From NCBI RefSeq assembly GCF_023684385.1, contig NZ_JAGSOJ010000004.1, forward strand, positions 1-64,000: a stretch of 64,000 nt of DNA. The letters are read 5' to 3'. The notes below the pieces were generated by a model. The model was not told the DNA's origin and did not search any database. It saw nothing but the letters and a program-made list of their open reading frames with translations. The position numbers and the translations under genes were made by a program. Source of the stretch: Oceanirhabdus seepicola (GTDB lineage Bacteria > Bacillota > Clostridia > Clostridiales > Clostridiaceae). Positions 51,799-59,842 of this stretch are shown piece by piece (positions within the stretch are counted from its first letter, which is position 1; each line of letters begins with the position of its first letter).

Positions 51799-52902
51799 TT
51801 ACTCCACTTCACTTTTTATGATATCCTGCAAATCAAAATCCTCAATAATTCCTTGGATTAAATCTTCTAGCGTACTCTTATCTATCTCATAAGAATTCTT
51901 TTTATTAGCTTTGGTTACCTTGAGTATCTTATATGTGCTCATAAGATTAATATGATATGACACGGTCGCCCCAGTAACCTCTAGCTCATTGATAATCTCA
52001 TAAGCACTTATTTCAGGATTCTCAGCTATTAATTTAAGCATTTTATATTTAGTCTTATCACCTAATGTCTTCAGTATTCTTAATCTCTTTTCAAGTTCAA
52101 ATTCTTTTCTCTCTTTCATCTTACTAAACATTTCTTCCACTTTATATCCCCAGTGTAATATCATTGTATCTTCAATTTCTCTAATCATGATCATATCACC
52201 ACAAACATAGCTTAATGCAAGAACTCCAGTAGTATTTTGGGTATTTTCTTTATCAAAAAAATCATCAACTATACTATTCAAGAATTCGATTCCATCCTTT
52301 TCTAGCTTCTTTACGAACCCTTCCCGATATTCCCCTATTTCTTTTTCTCCTTGTATCCATAATTTATCGAACTCTGGTTTTATCTTCCTCATGAATTCCA
52401 CATAGTCCTGGATGTATTTTACAGGGTCTTCAATTGCACAAAACATATTCCATTTCATACTTGGAGATATTGATGTATTTTTAACTGTTGATAACATGAA
52501 ATCCTTATCCTTATGTTTTTCTTCCTCAACAGCACTATTAATCATATCCTTCTTACCAATCTTAAACATTAATATCTTCAATAAATTCTTTCTTATAGTA
52601 TCCTCATCTTGGTCTAAAGCGCTATTAAGATATTCCTCAATGCTATTACTTTCAATTAATATATTCTGACCAATAATTAACGTTATCGGATTAAATTCTT
52701 GTGAATAGAATTGTTCTATAACTTCATAATGATTCTTCATCTTTTTCTGAATGTCTTTTGTTAAATCTTTACATTCATCAATTTCGATATCAATATCATC
52801 AAAAAATTGATTTCTTTCCAACTCATTATGAAATCTTCCCATGTAAGGATAGTAAATAAAATCCAAAATTTTTCCTAACTCATTATTAATTATAATTTTC
52901 AT
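51799..52902 (-). CDS. Long ArsR-type winged-helix regulator, second of a tandem pair
   Basis: The 367-aa protein has a C-terminal ArsR-like winged helix (about residues 270-345): LRILKTLGDKTKYKMLKLIA, then TGATVSYHINLMSTYKIL as recognition helix and a wing SYEIDKST. The first 260 residues are helical and of unknown type, perhaps ligand-binding as in DUF5937-ArsR fusions. It is a close paralog of the next gene upstream (41 nt away). AGGA lies before the ATG. The pair shares an operator with the peptide-MFS operon, so it probably regulates both. Confidence 0.85.
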   Translation of the reverse strand: MKIIINNELGKILDFIYYPYMGRFHNELERNQFFDDIDIEIDECKDLTKDIQKKMKNHYEVIEQFYSQEFNPITLIIGQNILIESNSIEEYLNSALDQDEDTIRKNLLKILMFKIGKKDMINSAVEEEKHKDKDFMLSTVKNTSISPSMKWNMFCAIEDPVKYIQDYVEFMRKIKPEFDKLWIQGEKEIGEYREGFVKKLEKDGIEFLNSIVDDFFDKENTQNTTGVLALSYVCGDMIMIREIEDTMILHWGYKVEEMFSKMKERKEFELEKRLRILKTLGDKTKYKMLKLIAENPEISAYEIINELEVTGATVSYHINLMSTYKILKVTKANKKNSYEIDKSTLEDLIQGIIEDFDLQDIIKSEVE

Positions 52903-52943
52903 TTATATCAATCCTATCATTTTATTTTTTAAATTTATTCAAA

Positions 52944-54041
52944 TTAATCATTTTTCACTACATACTGCAATTCAAAATCTCGAATGATGCCTTGAAGAAA
53001 ATCTTTCAATGTGTTCTTATCAATCTCAAAAGAATTTTTCTTATTTGATTTATTTATCTTAAGTATCTTATATGACCTCAAAAGATTAATATGATATGAT
53101 ACTGTTGCCCCTGTAAGTTTTAGTTCATTTACAATATCATTTGCACATATTTGGGGATTGTCAGCTATAAGTTTAAGCGTTTTATACTTTGTCTTATCAC
53201 CTAATGTTTTTACTATCCTTAATCTTTTTTCAAGTTCAAATTCTTTCCTCTCTTTGATTTTAATAAAAATCTCTTCTACTTTATATCCCCAATGTAGAAT
53301 CATTTTATCATCTATCTCACTCATAGTTATTGACCCACCACCTATATAGCTTAATGCAACAACTACAGTAGTATTGTTCATGTTATCTATATCAAAAATC
53401 TCATCAGTTATATTGTTCAAAAATTCCATTCCATTTTTCTCAAGCTTCTTTGTAAATCCTGGCTCATATTCAACTAACTCTCTCTCTGCCTGTACCCATA
53501 ATTCCTCGAAATCAGGTTTTAACATCTTCATGAAATCTACATACTCTTGGACATATTTAATTGGATTTTCAATTACACAATAAATATTCCACTTCATACT
53601 TGAGGATATTGAAGTTTCTTTAACTTTTGATATCATATAGTCCCTATCCATATGTTTATTTTCTCCAATTAAATCCTCAAAAATTTCTTTCTTACCAATA
53701 ATACGAATTAATAATTCCAGTAGATTTTTTTTTAAAGTTTCCTCATCTAATTCTAAAGCTCCATTTAGATATTCCTCAATGCTATGGCTTTCTAATAATA
53801 AATCTTTCCCAATAAGATTTACAATTGGGTTAAATCCCATAGAATAAAATTTATCAATAACTTCAAAATAATTCATCATCTTTTTATTTAAATCTTCTAA
53901 TATATCTTCATATCCCCCTACTTCAATATCTAGCTCATCAAAAGTCTGATTTTTTTCTAACTCTTCATAAAATCTTCCACAATAAGGGTAATTAATAAAA
54001 TCTAAAATTTTTCCTAATTTTCTATCAATTATAATTTCCAT
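52944..54041 (-). CDS. Long ArsR-type winged-helix regulator, first of a tandem pair
   Basis: The 365-aa protein matches the downstream gene along its whole length, for example LGKILDFINYPYCGRF against LGKILDFIYYPYMGRF. The recognition segment TGATVSYHINL is identical, so both should read the same DNA site. The N-terminal region is more diverged than the C-terminal winged helix. AAAGGTGG lies 9 nt before the ATG. Its promoter at 54120-54149 lies under a 13-bp perfect inverted repeat. Confidence 0.85.
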   Translation of the reverse strand: MEIIIDRKLGKILDFINYPYCGRFYEELEKNQTFDELDIEVGGYEDILEDLNKKMMNYFEVIDKFYSMGFNPIVNLIGKDLLLESHSIEEYLNGALELDEETLKKNLLELLIRIIGKKEIFEDLIGENKHMDRDYMISKVKETSISSSMKWNIYCVIENPIKYVQEYVDFMKMLKPDFEELWVQAERELVEYEPGFTKKLEKNGMEFLNNITDEIFDIDNMNNTTVVVALSYIGGGSITMSEIDDKMILHWGYKVEEIFIKIKERKEFELEKRLRIVKTLGDKTKYKTLKLIADNPQICANDIVNELKLTGATVSYHINLLRSYKILKINKSNKKNSFEIDKNTLKDFLQGIIRDFELQYVVKND

Positions 54042-54105
54042 GTACTCAATCCACCTTTTCGTAATTTTAGATTCTTTTTAAATTTTTAAAAATCCATATC
54101 TTAAG

Positions 54106-54151
54106 TTTTATCTAATTACATTATATAATTAGATAAAATTCTAAGTCAATA
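54106..54151 (-). promoter_or_regulatory. Promoter and operator of the twin regulators
   Basis: On the minus strand TTGACT (54144-54149) and TATAAT (54120-54125) are separated by 18 nt. The perfect inverted repeat TTTTATCTAATTA-N7-TAATTAGATAAAA (54106-54138) covers the -10 box and spacer. The 41-bp block 54111-54151 recurs with few changes at 56370-56410. Confidence 0.82.
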
Positions 54152-54221
54152 ATATTCTCTTATTTTTTAACAAATATAATATATTTTGGAGACCACACTT
54201 TGCTTCTCTCATATTTTAGAA

Positions 54222-54257
54222 AAACCACCTTAAAGGGGGAACCAAAAGGTAGTTCTT
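54222..54257 (-). terminator. Hairpin after the MFS gene
   Basis: AACCACCTT and AAGGTAGTT form an imperfect stem about 12 nt after the MFS stop codon. It separates the peptide-MFS operon from the regulator operon. Confidence 0.5.
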
Positions 54258-54267
54258 CTATAATCTA

Positions 54268-55653
54268 TTACATTTTCTTAATTTCTTTTTTCCTAGACAT
54301 TGAAACTGTTAATATGAACATGATGGTACCTGCAGTTATTGGAGTTATAAATACTGGTAAGTATTCCATCATTATTCCTGATAATAAGAATGCAACTGGC
54401 ATTGCTACAGTGGCTAACATTCCTATTACCCCAAATATTCTTCCCCTCTTATCTGCTGGTATCATCTTCTGAAGGGTAACATTTATCGGAATATTAAATG
54501 TTGTAGTTGCTATAGAAGCAGCTGAATATATTGTTATGAATATTATGAAATATCCTGTCATAGATAATTGAAGGAACTCCGGTATAATAAGCACTCCCAT
54601 ACTTATTACACATACACTAGTTACACATAGGCCAAAAATAAGTTTTCTGTACACACTCTTAGCTTCTGGTAAAAGAGATATAATCATGGCAGTAACTAAT
54701 GCAGCCGCAGGGAAAGCCATATTTATTATTCCAATAACCTTTGGATCAAAACCAATAACATTCATCATAATATAATTTCCTGGTACTCCTATTCCCATTC
54801 CACACAAGAAATTAATTGCGATAATATAGGTCATAAAAGTTCCTAACCATTTCTCTCTTTTTAGATATTTTATTCCTTCTAGAAAATTTACCCAATACTC
54901 AATCAAAGTACTTTTTACTGATTTTTTTTCTTCTTGTTTATTATTTCCCTTAGATTCATCAACTTCATTAAAACTATTTTCCTGATGCACTTCTTCATTT
55001 ATACTGTCTTCATTAAAACACTCTTCATTTATCATTTCTTCAACATTAAAATTCAAGAATATCTCTGAAATTCCTGATAATATGAATGATACTCCATTTA
55101 CCAACAAGAATAATCTTATATCTATCAATGCAAATACGATTCCTCCAATAAATGGACCAGATATTCTCGTTATTGATGAAACTGCCTCATTCCACGAATT
55201 TATCTTAGTTAATTTTTCCTTGTTTATCAAACTAGGAATAGCAGCTGTCATAGGTGTGTCAAAGAACACAGTACAGATCGCAAGTAAAAAGGTAGCTGTA
55301 TAAATATAGCTTATTTGAAGACCATTTATCATGGAAACTCCAAATAATATCAAAATCACAATTCCACTTAAAATATCCATTGAAACAATCATCTTTTTCT
55401 TATCTACCTTATCTGCAATAACCCCTGAAATAGGTGCAAATAAAACCTGTGGCAGTATTACTAATACCAGATTTATTGAAAAACTCATGCTTGATCCAGT
55501 CTTAGATAAAATATACATACTCATAGCAAAAGAATAAATATTTGATCCAAAAAGTGATACTAATCTCCCCATGAGCATTATAACTATATTAATGTTAACA
55601 ACATTATTCAACTTCTTATCTATACTATTATTTCTTAACACATTAGCTTCCAT
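54268..55653 (-). CDS. MFS exporter of the small-peptide locus
   Basis: The 461-aa transporter has twelve helices of the drug/siderophore-export MFS type. It has the motif GVIADKVDKKKMIV (motif A) after helix 2 and MIPADKRGRIFGVIG in the second half. Between helices 6 and 7 lies a long acidic loop (about residues 205-255) rich in Asn, Glu and Ser, with near-repeats such as NEECFNEDSINEE. The ATG at 55653 has GGGAGAG 6 nt upstream. It is 70 nt downstream of the third small-peptide gene, with no terminator between. The substrate may be a small peptide or a drug. Confidence 0.88.
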   Translation of the reverse strand: MEANVLRNNSIDKKLNNVVNINIVIMLMGRLVSLFGSNIYSFAMSMYILSKTGSSMSFSINLVLVILPQVLFAPISGVIADKVDKKKMIVSMDILSGIVILILFGVSMINGLQISYIYTATFLLAICTVFFDTPMTAAIPSLINKEKLTKINSWNEAVSSITRISGPFIGGIVFALIDIRLFLLVNGVSFILSGISEIFLNFNVEEMINEECFNEDSINEEVHQENSFNEVDESKGNNKQEEKKSVKSTLIEYWVNFLEGIKYLKREKWLGTFMTYIIAINFLCGMGIGVPGNYIMMNVIGFDPKVIGIINMAFPAAALVTAMIISLLPEAKSVYRKLIFGLCVTSVCVISMGVLIIPEFLQLSMTGYFIIFITIYSAASIATTTFNIPINVTLQKMIPADKRGRIFGVIGMLATVAMPVAFLLSGIMMEYLPVFITPITAGTIMFILTVSMSRKKEIKKM

Positions 55654-55722
55654 TTTTAACTCTCCCTTAATCACTAATTTTATAATAGCCCTCATATCCC
55701 CAATTGTATGCTTACTACTACC

Positions 55723-55881
55723 TTATTTTTTATATCTTACTACTTTCGCAAAACCATCATTTAGACTGCCAAAATTATCATATATAATTTCTATAACTTC
55801 TCTTTGACCATTTTCATCATATCTTAATAAATAATCTATATTATTTTTATTTTCTTGCTTTTTATTAAATTTAAATTTCAT
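55723..55881 (-). CDS. Small peptide 3, 52 aa (MKFKFNKK type)
   Basis: I do not recognise this peptide. It starts MKFKFNKKQENKNN, continues through LLRYDENGQREVIEIIYDNF, and ends FAKVVRYKK. AGGAGTG lies 6 nt before the ATG. The first 8 residues match those of the other two small peptides; the rest differs. It is the third of three in a row and lies directly before the MFS gene. Confidence 0.7.
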   Translation of the reverse strand: MKFKFNKKQENKNNIDYLLRYDENGQREVIEIIYDNFGSLNDGFAKVVRYKK

Positions 55882-55937
55882 TTAATTCACTCCTAATTTA
55901 TTTTTAATTTTTAATAAATTTAGATACTGATCTTATC

Positions 55938-56078
55938 TTAAATCTTATTGTATACATTTAAATAATAATAATAAAAACTACCATCATTTCTAAATTCTTT
56001 TTCACATTCTGCAGCATATTCTAGTCTATTATCTGTAGTATTTTTAAATTTTGATTTCTTTTTAAATCTAAATTTCAT
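55938..56078 (-). CDS. Small peptide 2, 46 aa (MKFRFKKK type)
   Basis: The peptide starts MKFRFKKKSKFKNTTDN and ends in a tyrosine-rich segment (SFYYYYLNVYNKI), with one Cys in the middle. AGGAGTG lies 7 nt before the ATG. The shared N-terminus and separate ribosome binding site make a real gene likely despite the short length. The Tyr run suggests a membrane- or receptor-active end, which is an inference. Confidence 0.68.
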   Translation of the reverse strand: MKFRFKKKSKFKNTTDNRLEYAAECEKEFRNDGSFYYYYLNVYNKI

Positions 56079-56174
56079 TTTATTCACTCCTAATAATATT
56101 TTTCTATAAAAACTCTTAACTAACTTTATATTTTTAGAAGTTCATCTAATATAAAGTTGATAATCTTTGAAATC

Positions 56175-56312
56175 TTACATCCACATTTTACACTTGTTGT
56201 TCAAACTAGTATTGTGTGTATCTCCATAGAGGTCTTTTGGCATATCAATTTTGTTATCTAATATAACTAGCTCTTTATTTTTTGAAATATTCTTCTTAAA
56301 TCTTAATTTCAT
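56175..56312 (-). CDS. Small peptide 1, 45 aa (MKLRFKKN type)
   Basis: The peptide starts MKLRFKKNISKNKELVILDN, with a middle segment MPKDLYGDTHN and the end KCKMWM. AGAGGTGG lies 5 nt before the ATG. It is the first gene after the TTGACT/TATAAT promoter (leader about 60 nt) and so heads the peptide-MFS operon. No similarity to known bacteriocins or pheromones is visible; no double-Gly leader site is present. Confidence 0.68.
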   Translation of the reverse strand: MKLRFKKNISKNKELVILDNKIDMPKDLYGDTHNTSLNNKCKMWM

Positions 56313-56369
56313 TTAAACCACCTCTTGTTTTAGAAATATTAATGAGATACTTTTAATTTGTTATCTCAA

Positions 56370-56410
56370 TCTAATTATATTATATGCTTAGATATCCATC
56401 TAAGTCAATA
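56370..56410 (-). promoter_or_regulatory. Promoter and operator of the peptide-MFS operon
   Basis: On the minus strand TTGACT (56403-56408) and TATAAT (56379-56384) are 18 nt apart. Half-sites TCTAA and TTAGA lie in the same places as in the regulator promoter at 54111-54151. The two 41-bp blocks agree at all but about seven positions. Confidence 0.82.
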
Positions 56411-56434
56411 CTTTTTTTGATTATTTTTACAATT

Positions 56435-56473
56435 TTATGAAGTTTTTTTATTTTTATCTAAAAATACATTCAT
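56435..56473 (-). CDS. Possible 12-aa leader ORF with strong ribosome binding site
   Basis: The frame MNVFLDKNKKTS has AGAAGGAGG 7 nt before the ATG, among the best sites in the window. It ends 27 nt before the -35 box of the peptide operon, so it belongs to an upstream transcript. It could be a leader peptide, or the stub of a lost fourth small gene. Confidence 0.35.
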   Translation of the reverse strand: MNVFLDKNKKTS

Positions 56474-56589
56474 AGGACAACCTCCTTCTAAAATCTTTTG
56501 TTCATTTTCAAAAACAATTAGGCACTTTGAAATAAATAACTTGTCAAAGGAAATTCATTCCGCACATCCACTTAAATTTTTGAACAAAA

Positions 56590-56613
56590 AAAAAGAATCT
56601 ATAACATAGATTC
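56590..56613 (-). terminator. Terminator of the RDD-like gene
   Basis: The stem AGAATCTAT/ATAGATTCT with an AAC loop is followed by T residues on the minus strand. It lies about 67 nt after the stop of the gene at 56680. Confidence 0.8.
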
Positions 56614-56679
56614 TGAGTTTGTTGACAAAGTTACAATATATTCTTTTCACTCTGTTTTCTGTCTTTATAACTTCCGTTC

Positions 56680-57333
56680 CTATTCATCTTTATTTTTATA
56701 AATAAAGAATATTATAAAATGCAACAATATTAATACTCCGAAAACAGAAGCTGCAACATACTTTATATTATCTGGTAACATGATAACTGCTGAAATCAGT
56801 GAAATTAAATATAAAACTATTAGTGCTATCATGAAGTGAATTTTTCCCTGACCTATTTTCATCAATAACACAATATGAAATATAAGTGTAATAACTTCTC
56901 TTATATAGTTTATTGATGTATATACTGTTGGAACCCCTCCAAAATAATTAGCAATTATTAAGATATTCATTAATAATACAGCAAATAATAATCCTCTACT
57001 TTTAGAATATGGATTTACCCATACTTTTCTTGTACTAATCAGTTTTCTACCTGCTATTCGCTCTCCCCAAGTCATAAATCCTACTTTATCAGCCATAACT
57101 ATACCATAAAACATTACTATCACCAGCGTTAAAACTAATATTATGATACCATTTTGTTTGTAAAAAAAGTCCTTACCTACTATTTCTTCGCCCATAAATG
57201 TATTTATCAAAGACAATAATCCTAAATATATCGAATAAACAATAACAAAATTAACTATACCTGAAACAATTCCATGGGGCTTTGATTCCTCGTATTTGAA
57301 CACTCTTCTACTTCCTCTACCTATACCGTACAC
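56680..57333 (-). CDS. RDD-like multi-helix membrane protein
   Basis: The 217-aa protein has about six helices. The segment MTWGERIAGRKLIS resembles the TPGKRLLGLRVV block of RDD proteins, and the N-terminal RGSRRVFKYEE is cytoplasmic and basic. The start is GTG with AGGAGG 6 nt upstream. RDD proteins are proposed transporters or assembly factors; the role here is unknown. It is a single-gene unit. Confidence 0.65.
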   Translation of the reverse strand: MYGIGRGSRRVFKYEESKPHGIVSGIVNFVIVYSIYLGLLSLINTFMGEEIVGKDFFYKQNGIIILVLTLVIVMFYGIVMADKVGFMTWGERIAGRKLISTRKVWVNPYSKSRGLLFAVLLMNILIIANYFGGVPTVYTSINYIREVITLIFHIVLLMKIGQGKIHFMIALIVLYLISLISAVIMLPDNIKYVAASVFGVLILLHFIIFFIYKNKDE

Positions 57334-57536
57334 GTTTTTCCTCCTAAATTGTTTATATTAAAACAAAGAAATTCTTTGTTTACCATAGCATCATTTTTGT
57401 TCCTTACTATTAATTCTATAATCTTTTTCTCATCATTTCAATTATTATTATCTTAACCTTATAACATAGCTCTCTTTTCTATCTTTTTATTGCTTCCAAA
57501 GTATATGCCGGAACTTCCATGCCACCCATTTCTATA

Positions 57537-57571
57537 AAAATATCACCCTAACAATAGGATGATATTTCTAT
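57537..57571 (-). terminator. Terminator of the cyclase-hydrolase operon
   Basis: AAATATCA.CCTA/TAGG.TGATATTT forms a long stem about 20 nt after the hydrolase stop codon. Confidence 0.75.
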
Positions 57572-57589
57572 TTTAACATATTTTTATCA

Positions 57590-58522
57590 CTAATTAGCTA
57601 TCTCTTTTATTCCTTTAATTATTATCTTAGGATTATCCAGATTAATCATGTGACCACACTTCTCAGCTATTATAATTTCACTTTTAGTGGAAATCTCAGC
57701 TATTTCAGTTACAAGCTCATCCCATAAATCTTCAAATACTTGAGCTTCTTCTTGAGGAATACCTGAATCTAGATGTTTCTTAATGGCATCTTCCTTATCT
57801 CTAATGAATACCTTAAAAGGAATTTGGAATTGATCCTTCATATCTTCAATTTCAAATAATCTCGTATCCCAAGTATTAATCTCACTTAAAAGCACTTTAT
57901 AGAGTTTAGGATTAGAGTAAAATCCCTTAATTTCCATCTGTTCCTCTTTAGTTAATTTAATTGCCCATTCTTCTAGTTTATAATTCACTTCTTGTTCTAA
58001 GTCATCTGGGCTTAAATCACCATATCTTTCCCATGTTTTTTTAAAATCATCGTCACTATTATCCTCATCAATTGTTGGTATATGAATTTCATTAAACCTA
58101 GATCTATTTATAGACGCTGGATCTACTAAAACACAACCTTTTATCTTAAACTCATTACCAAATAATTTTAAGAAATGTTGTATAATTAACCCTCCATATG
58201 AATGTCCAACAAGGATAATATTTTCCTTCACTCCAAATTCATTTAAAAGAACTTTAAGATCTTCTGCACTATTCTCAGTAGACACACTCTTATTAATAAG
58301 CTCACTATTTCCTAATCCTTCTCTATGAACAATTATTACATCATCATTTCCACTGATTTTCTCCCCAATATAATCCCATTCATAAACTGTATCCATCATA
58401 CCTGGAAGTATAATTATAGTATTTTCCCCTTCATTTTTTTCTTCTCTAGCATTCCTAATTAAACACTCAATATTCTTTCCATTTACTTTTATAAACTTCA
58501 CTTGTTTATCCCCTCTACTCAT
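57590..58522 (-). CDS. Alpha/beta hydrolase
   Basis: The 310-aa cytoplasmic hydrolase has the oxyanion block IIILPGMMDTVYEWDYI, the nucleophile elbow VGHSYGGLI (about residue 106) and a C-terminal catalytic His in EKCGHMINLDNP. A lid domain lies between about 145 and 230. AGGAGG lies before the ATG. It is 24 nt after the cyclase-family gene and probably in one operon with it; both could act on one small ester or amide substrate, which is unproven. Confidence 0.88.
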   Translation of the reverse strand: MSRGDKQVKFIKVNGKNIECLIRNAREEKNEGENTIIILPGMMDTVYEWDYIGEKISGNDDVIIVHREGLGNSELINKSVSTENSAEDLKVLLNEFGVKENIILVGHSYGGLIIQHFLKLFGNEFKIKGCVLVDPASINRSRFNEIHIPTIDEDNSDDDFKKTWERYGDLSPDDLEQEVNYKLEEWAIKLTKEEQMEIKGFYSNPKLYKVLLSEINTWDTRLFEIEDMKDQFQIPFKVFIRDKEDAIKKHLDSGIPQEEAQVFEDLWDELVTEIAEISTKSEIIIAEKCGHMINLDNPKIIIKGIKEIAN

Positions 58523-58546
58523 CCTAACCCCTCCTAAAATTTATTA

Positions 58547-59209
58547 TTATATTGTCGCTATTGCTCTAACTGGTGCTCCATCACTATTCTCGAATTTTAG
58601 TGGAAGACACATAAAGGTAAATATTTTTTCTTCTATATTATTCAAGTTTGCAATATTTTCGATTATCACAATATCATCCTTAAGTAGTTCATGATGGTTT
58701 TCAAATTTATTAGAACCCATAGAATCTACAGAAATGGTATCAACCCCAATTCCTTTAATATTTTTAAATTTATTCTTTATCCACTTCACAGCTTCTAATG
58801 ATAATGTAGGGAAATCCTCAAAGTATTTTTCACTACCCCAGTGTTTTCCCCATCCTGTGTGTAAAACTACGAATTCAATGCAATCAAATTCTTTACTGAA
58901 TTTGTTGGTATTGAAATACTCTATAACTTCTTCTTTAGTTATTTTGCCACATTCTTTTTTCATTCTTATCAAAGTTGCTTTTCCAATAAACTTACTGCTA
59001 TCAAACTCCTCAAGATGTTTTCCTCCCTGTACCATATGCGCTGGAGAATCCATATGAGTTCCTGTATGAGAATACATAGTGATCTTCTTCTCCTCAAATC
59101 CATCCTTTTCAATAGTATTTGCCTCATGAATAATAGGTTTCTCTGTTCCTGGATAAACTGCCATTTCCTCATGAATTGTATAAGTTAGGTCGTATACCTT
59201 TTTTTTCAT
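58547..59209 (-). CDS. Cyclase family (kynurenine formamidase-like) metal hydrolase
   Basis: The 220-aa protein has the metal motif HTGTHMDSPAHM (about residue 47) that defines the cyclase/kynurenine-formamidase family, and the later conserved GVDTISVDSMGS and HHELLKDDIVIIENI. The ATG at 59209 is taken because GGTGGGG lies 6 nt upstream and the family starts here (YDLTYTIHEEMAVYPG). The substrate may be a formamide or other cyclic/amide compound. It lies first in the operon with the alpha/beta hydrolase. Confidence 0.9.
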   Translation of the reverse strand: MKKKVYDLTYTIHEEMAVYPGTEKPIIHEANTIEKDGFEEKKITMYSHTGTHMDSPAHMVQGGKHLEEFDSSKFIGKATLIRMKKECGKITKEEVIEYFNTNKFSKEFDCIEFVVLHTGWGKHWGSEKYFEDFPTLSLEAVKWIKNKFKNIKGIGVDTISVDSMGSNKFENHHELLKDDIVIIENIANLNNIEEKIFTFMCLPLKFENSDGAPVRAIATI

Positions 59210-59235
59210 TTCTATCCCCACCCTTTGTAAAATAA

Positions 59236-59254
59236 AAGCACGCTCTGCGTGCAC
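59236..59254 (-). terminator. Terminator between the acetyltransferase and cyclase genes
   Basis: The stem GCACGC-TCT-GCGTGC (59238-59252) with T residues on the minus strand follows the acetyltransferase stop by about 25 nt. It sits in the leader of the cyclase gene and has the same core as the iron-operon hairpin at 36289-36303. Confidence 0.8.
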
Positions 59255-59276
59255 TGTCCACTATGTTTTCTATATA

Positions 59277-59738
59277 TTATATTATCTTCAATCCCATTAT
59301 AACTGCTTCATAATCTTTTCCTCTTATGTTCCAAACTGTTTCAGCCTCAGCTACAAATCCCACTCTCTTGTATAACTTTATTGCTCTCTCATTAAATTTA
59401 ACTACACCTAAATGTAACGTTTCATGGTTATAATTATTTTTAGCATATTCTATAATATCTCTAATAACGCTTTCTCCTAAACCTTTGCCTGTTAGTTCAG
59501 GTTTTAATTGAACACCAAAAACAAAATCTTCATCAATGATTTCATATTCACAATTACCAATTAATTTACCATCTCTATCGTAAATTGAGAATAAATCTTC
59601 CTTATTTACTGATTCAAGATAATATTCTATTTTTTCTTTCTGAATATCATTATCATAGAAAGAATATATCCCGTCAAACTTCCATGTTATAAATTCCTTA
59701 ACATCTTCTTCTGTTCTTAATCTAAAATCATATTTCAT
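59277..59738 (-). CDS. GNAT family N-acetyltransferase
   Basis: The 153-aa protein shows the GNAT pattern: VFGVQLKPELTGKGLGESVIRD with the acetyl-CoA loop TGKGLG (about residue 88), and the C-terminal NERAIKLYKRVGFVAE. The ATG at 59738 has GGGGGG 8 nt upstream and drops 23 non-conserved residues. The acceptor is unknown. Confidence 0.88.
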   Translation of the reverse strand: MKYDFRLRTEEDVKEFITWKFDGIYSFYDNDIQKEKIEYYLESVNKEDLFSIYDRDGKLIGNCEYEIIDEDFVFGVQLKPELTGKGLGESVIRDIIEYAKNNYNHETLHLGVVKFNERAIKLYKRVGFVAEAETVWNIRGKDYEAVIMGLKII

Positions 59739-59842
59739 CTTTAATTCCCCCCTTGTTCTGTCATTTACAGTATTCATCCCCATGAATTGTCTATCCATTC
59801 TACTCATAGCTGATTCTTTTATATTTTACCATAAAATGCATA

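Noticed and set aside
54141..54212. 23-codon minus-strand frame MREAKCG... between the MFS gene and the twin regulators
   Set aside because: It has only a distant SD-like run inside the terminator hairpin and overlaps the -35 box, so a gene is unlikely.
57479..57529. 16-codon minus-strand frame ending VPAYTLEAIKR
   Set aside because: It looks protein-like but follows a stop directly and has no proper ribosome binding site; at most a gene remnant.
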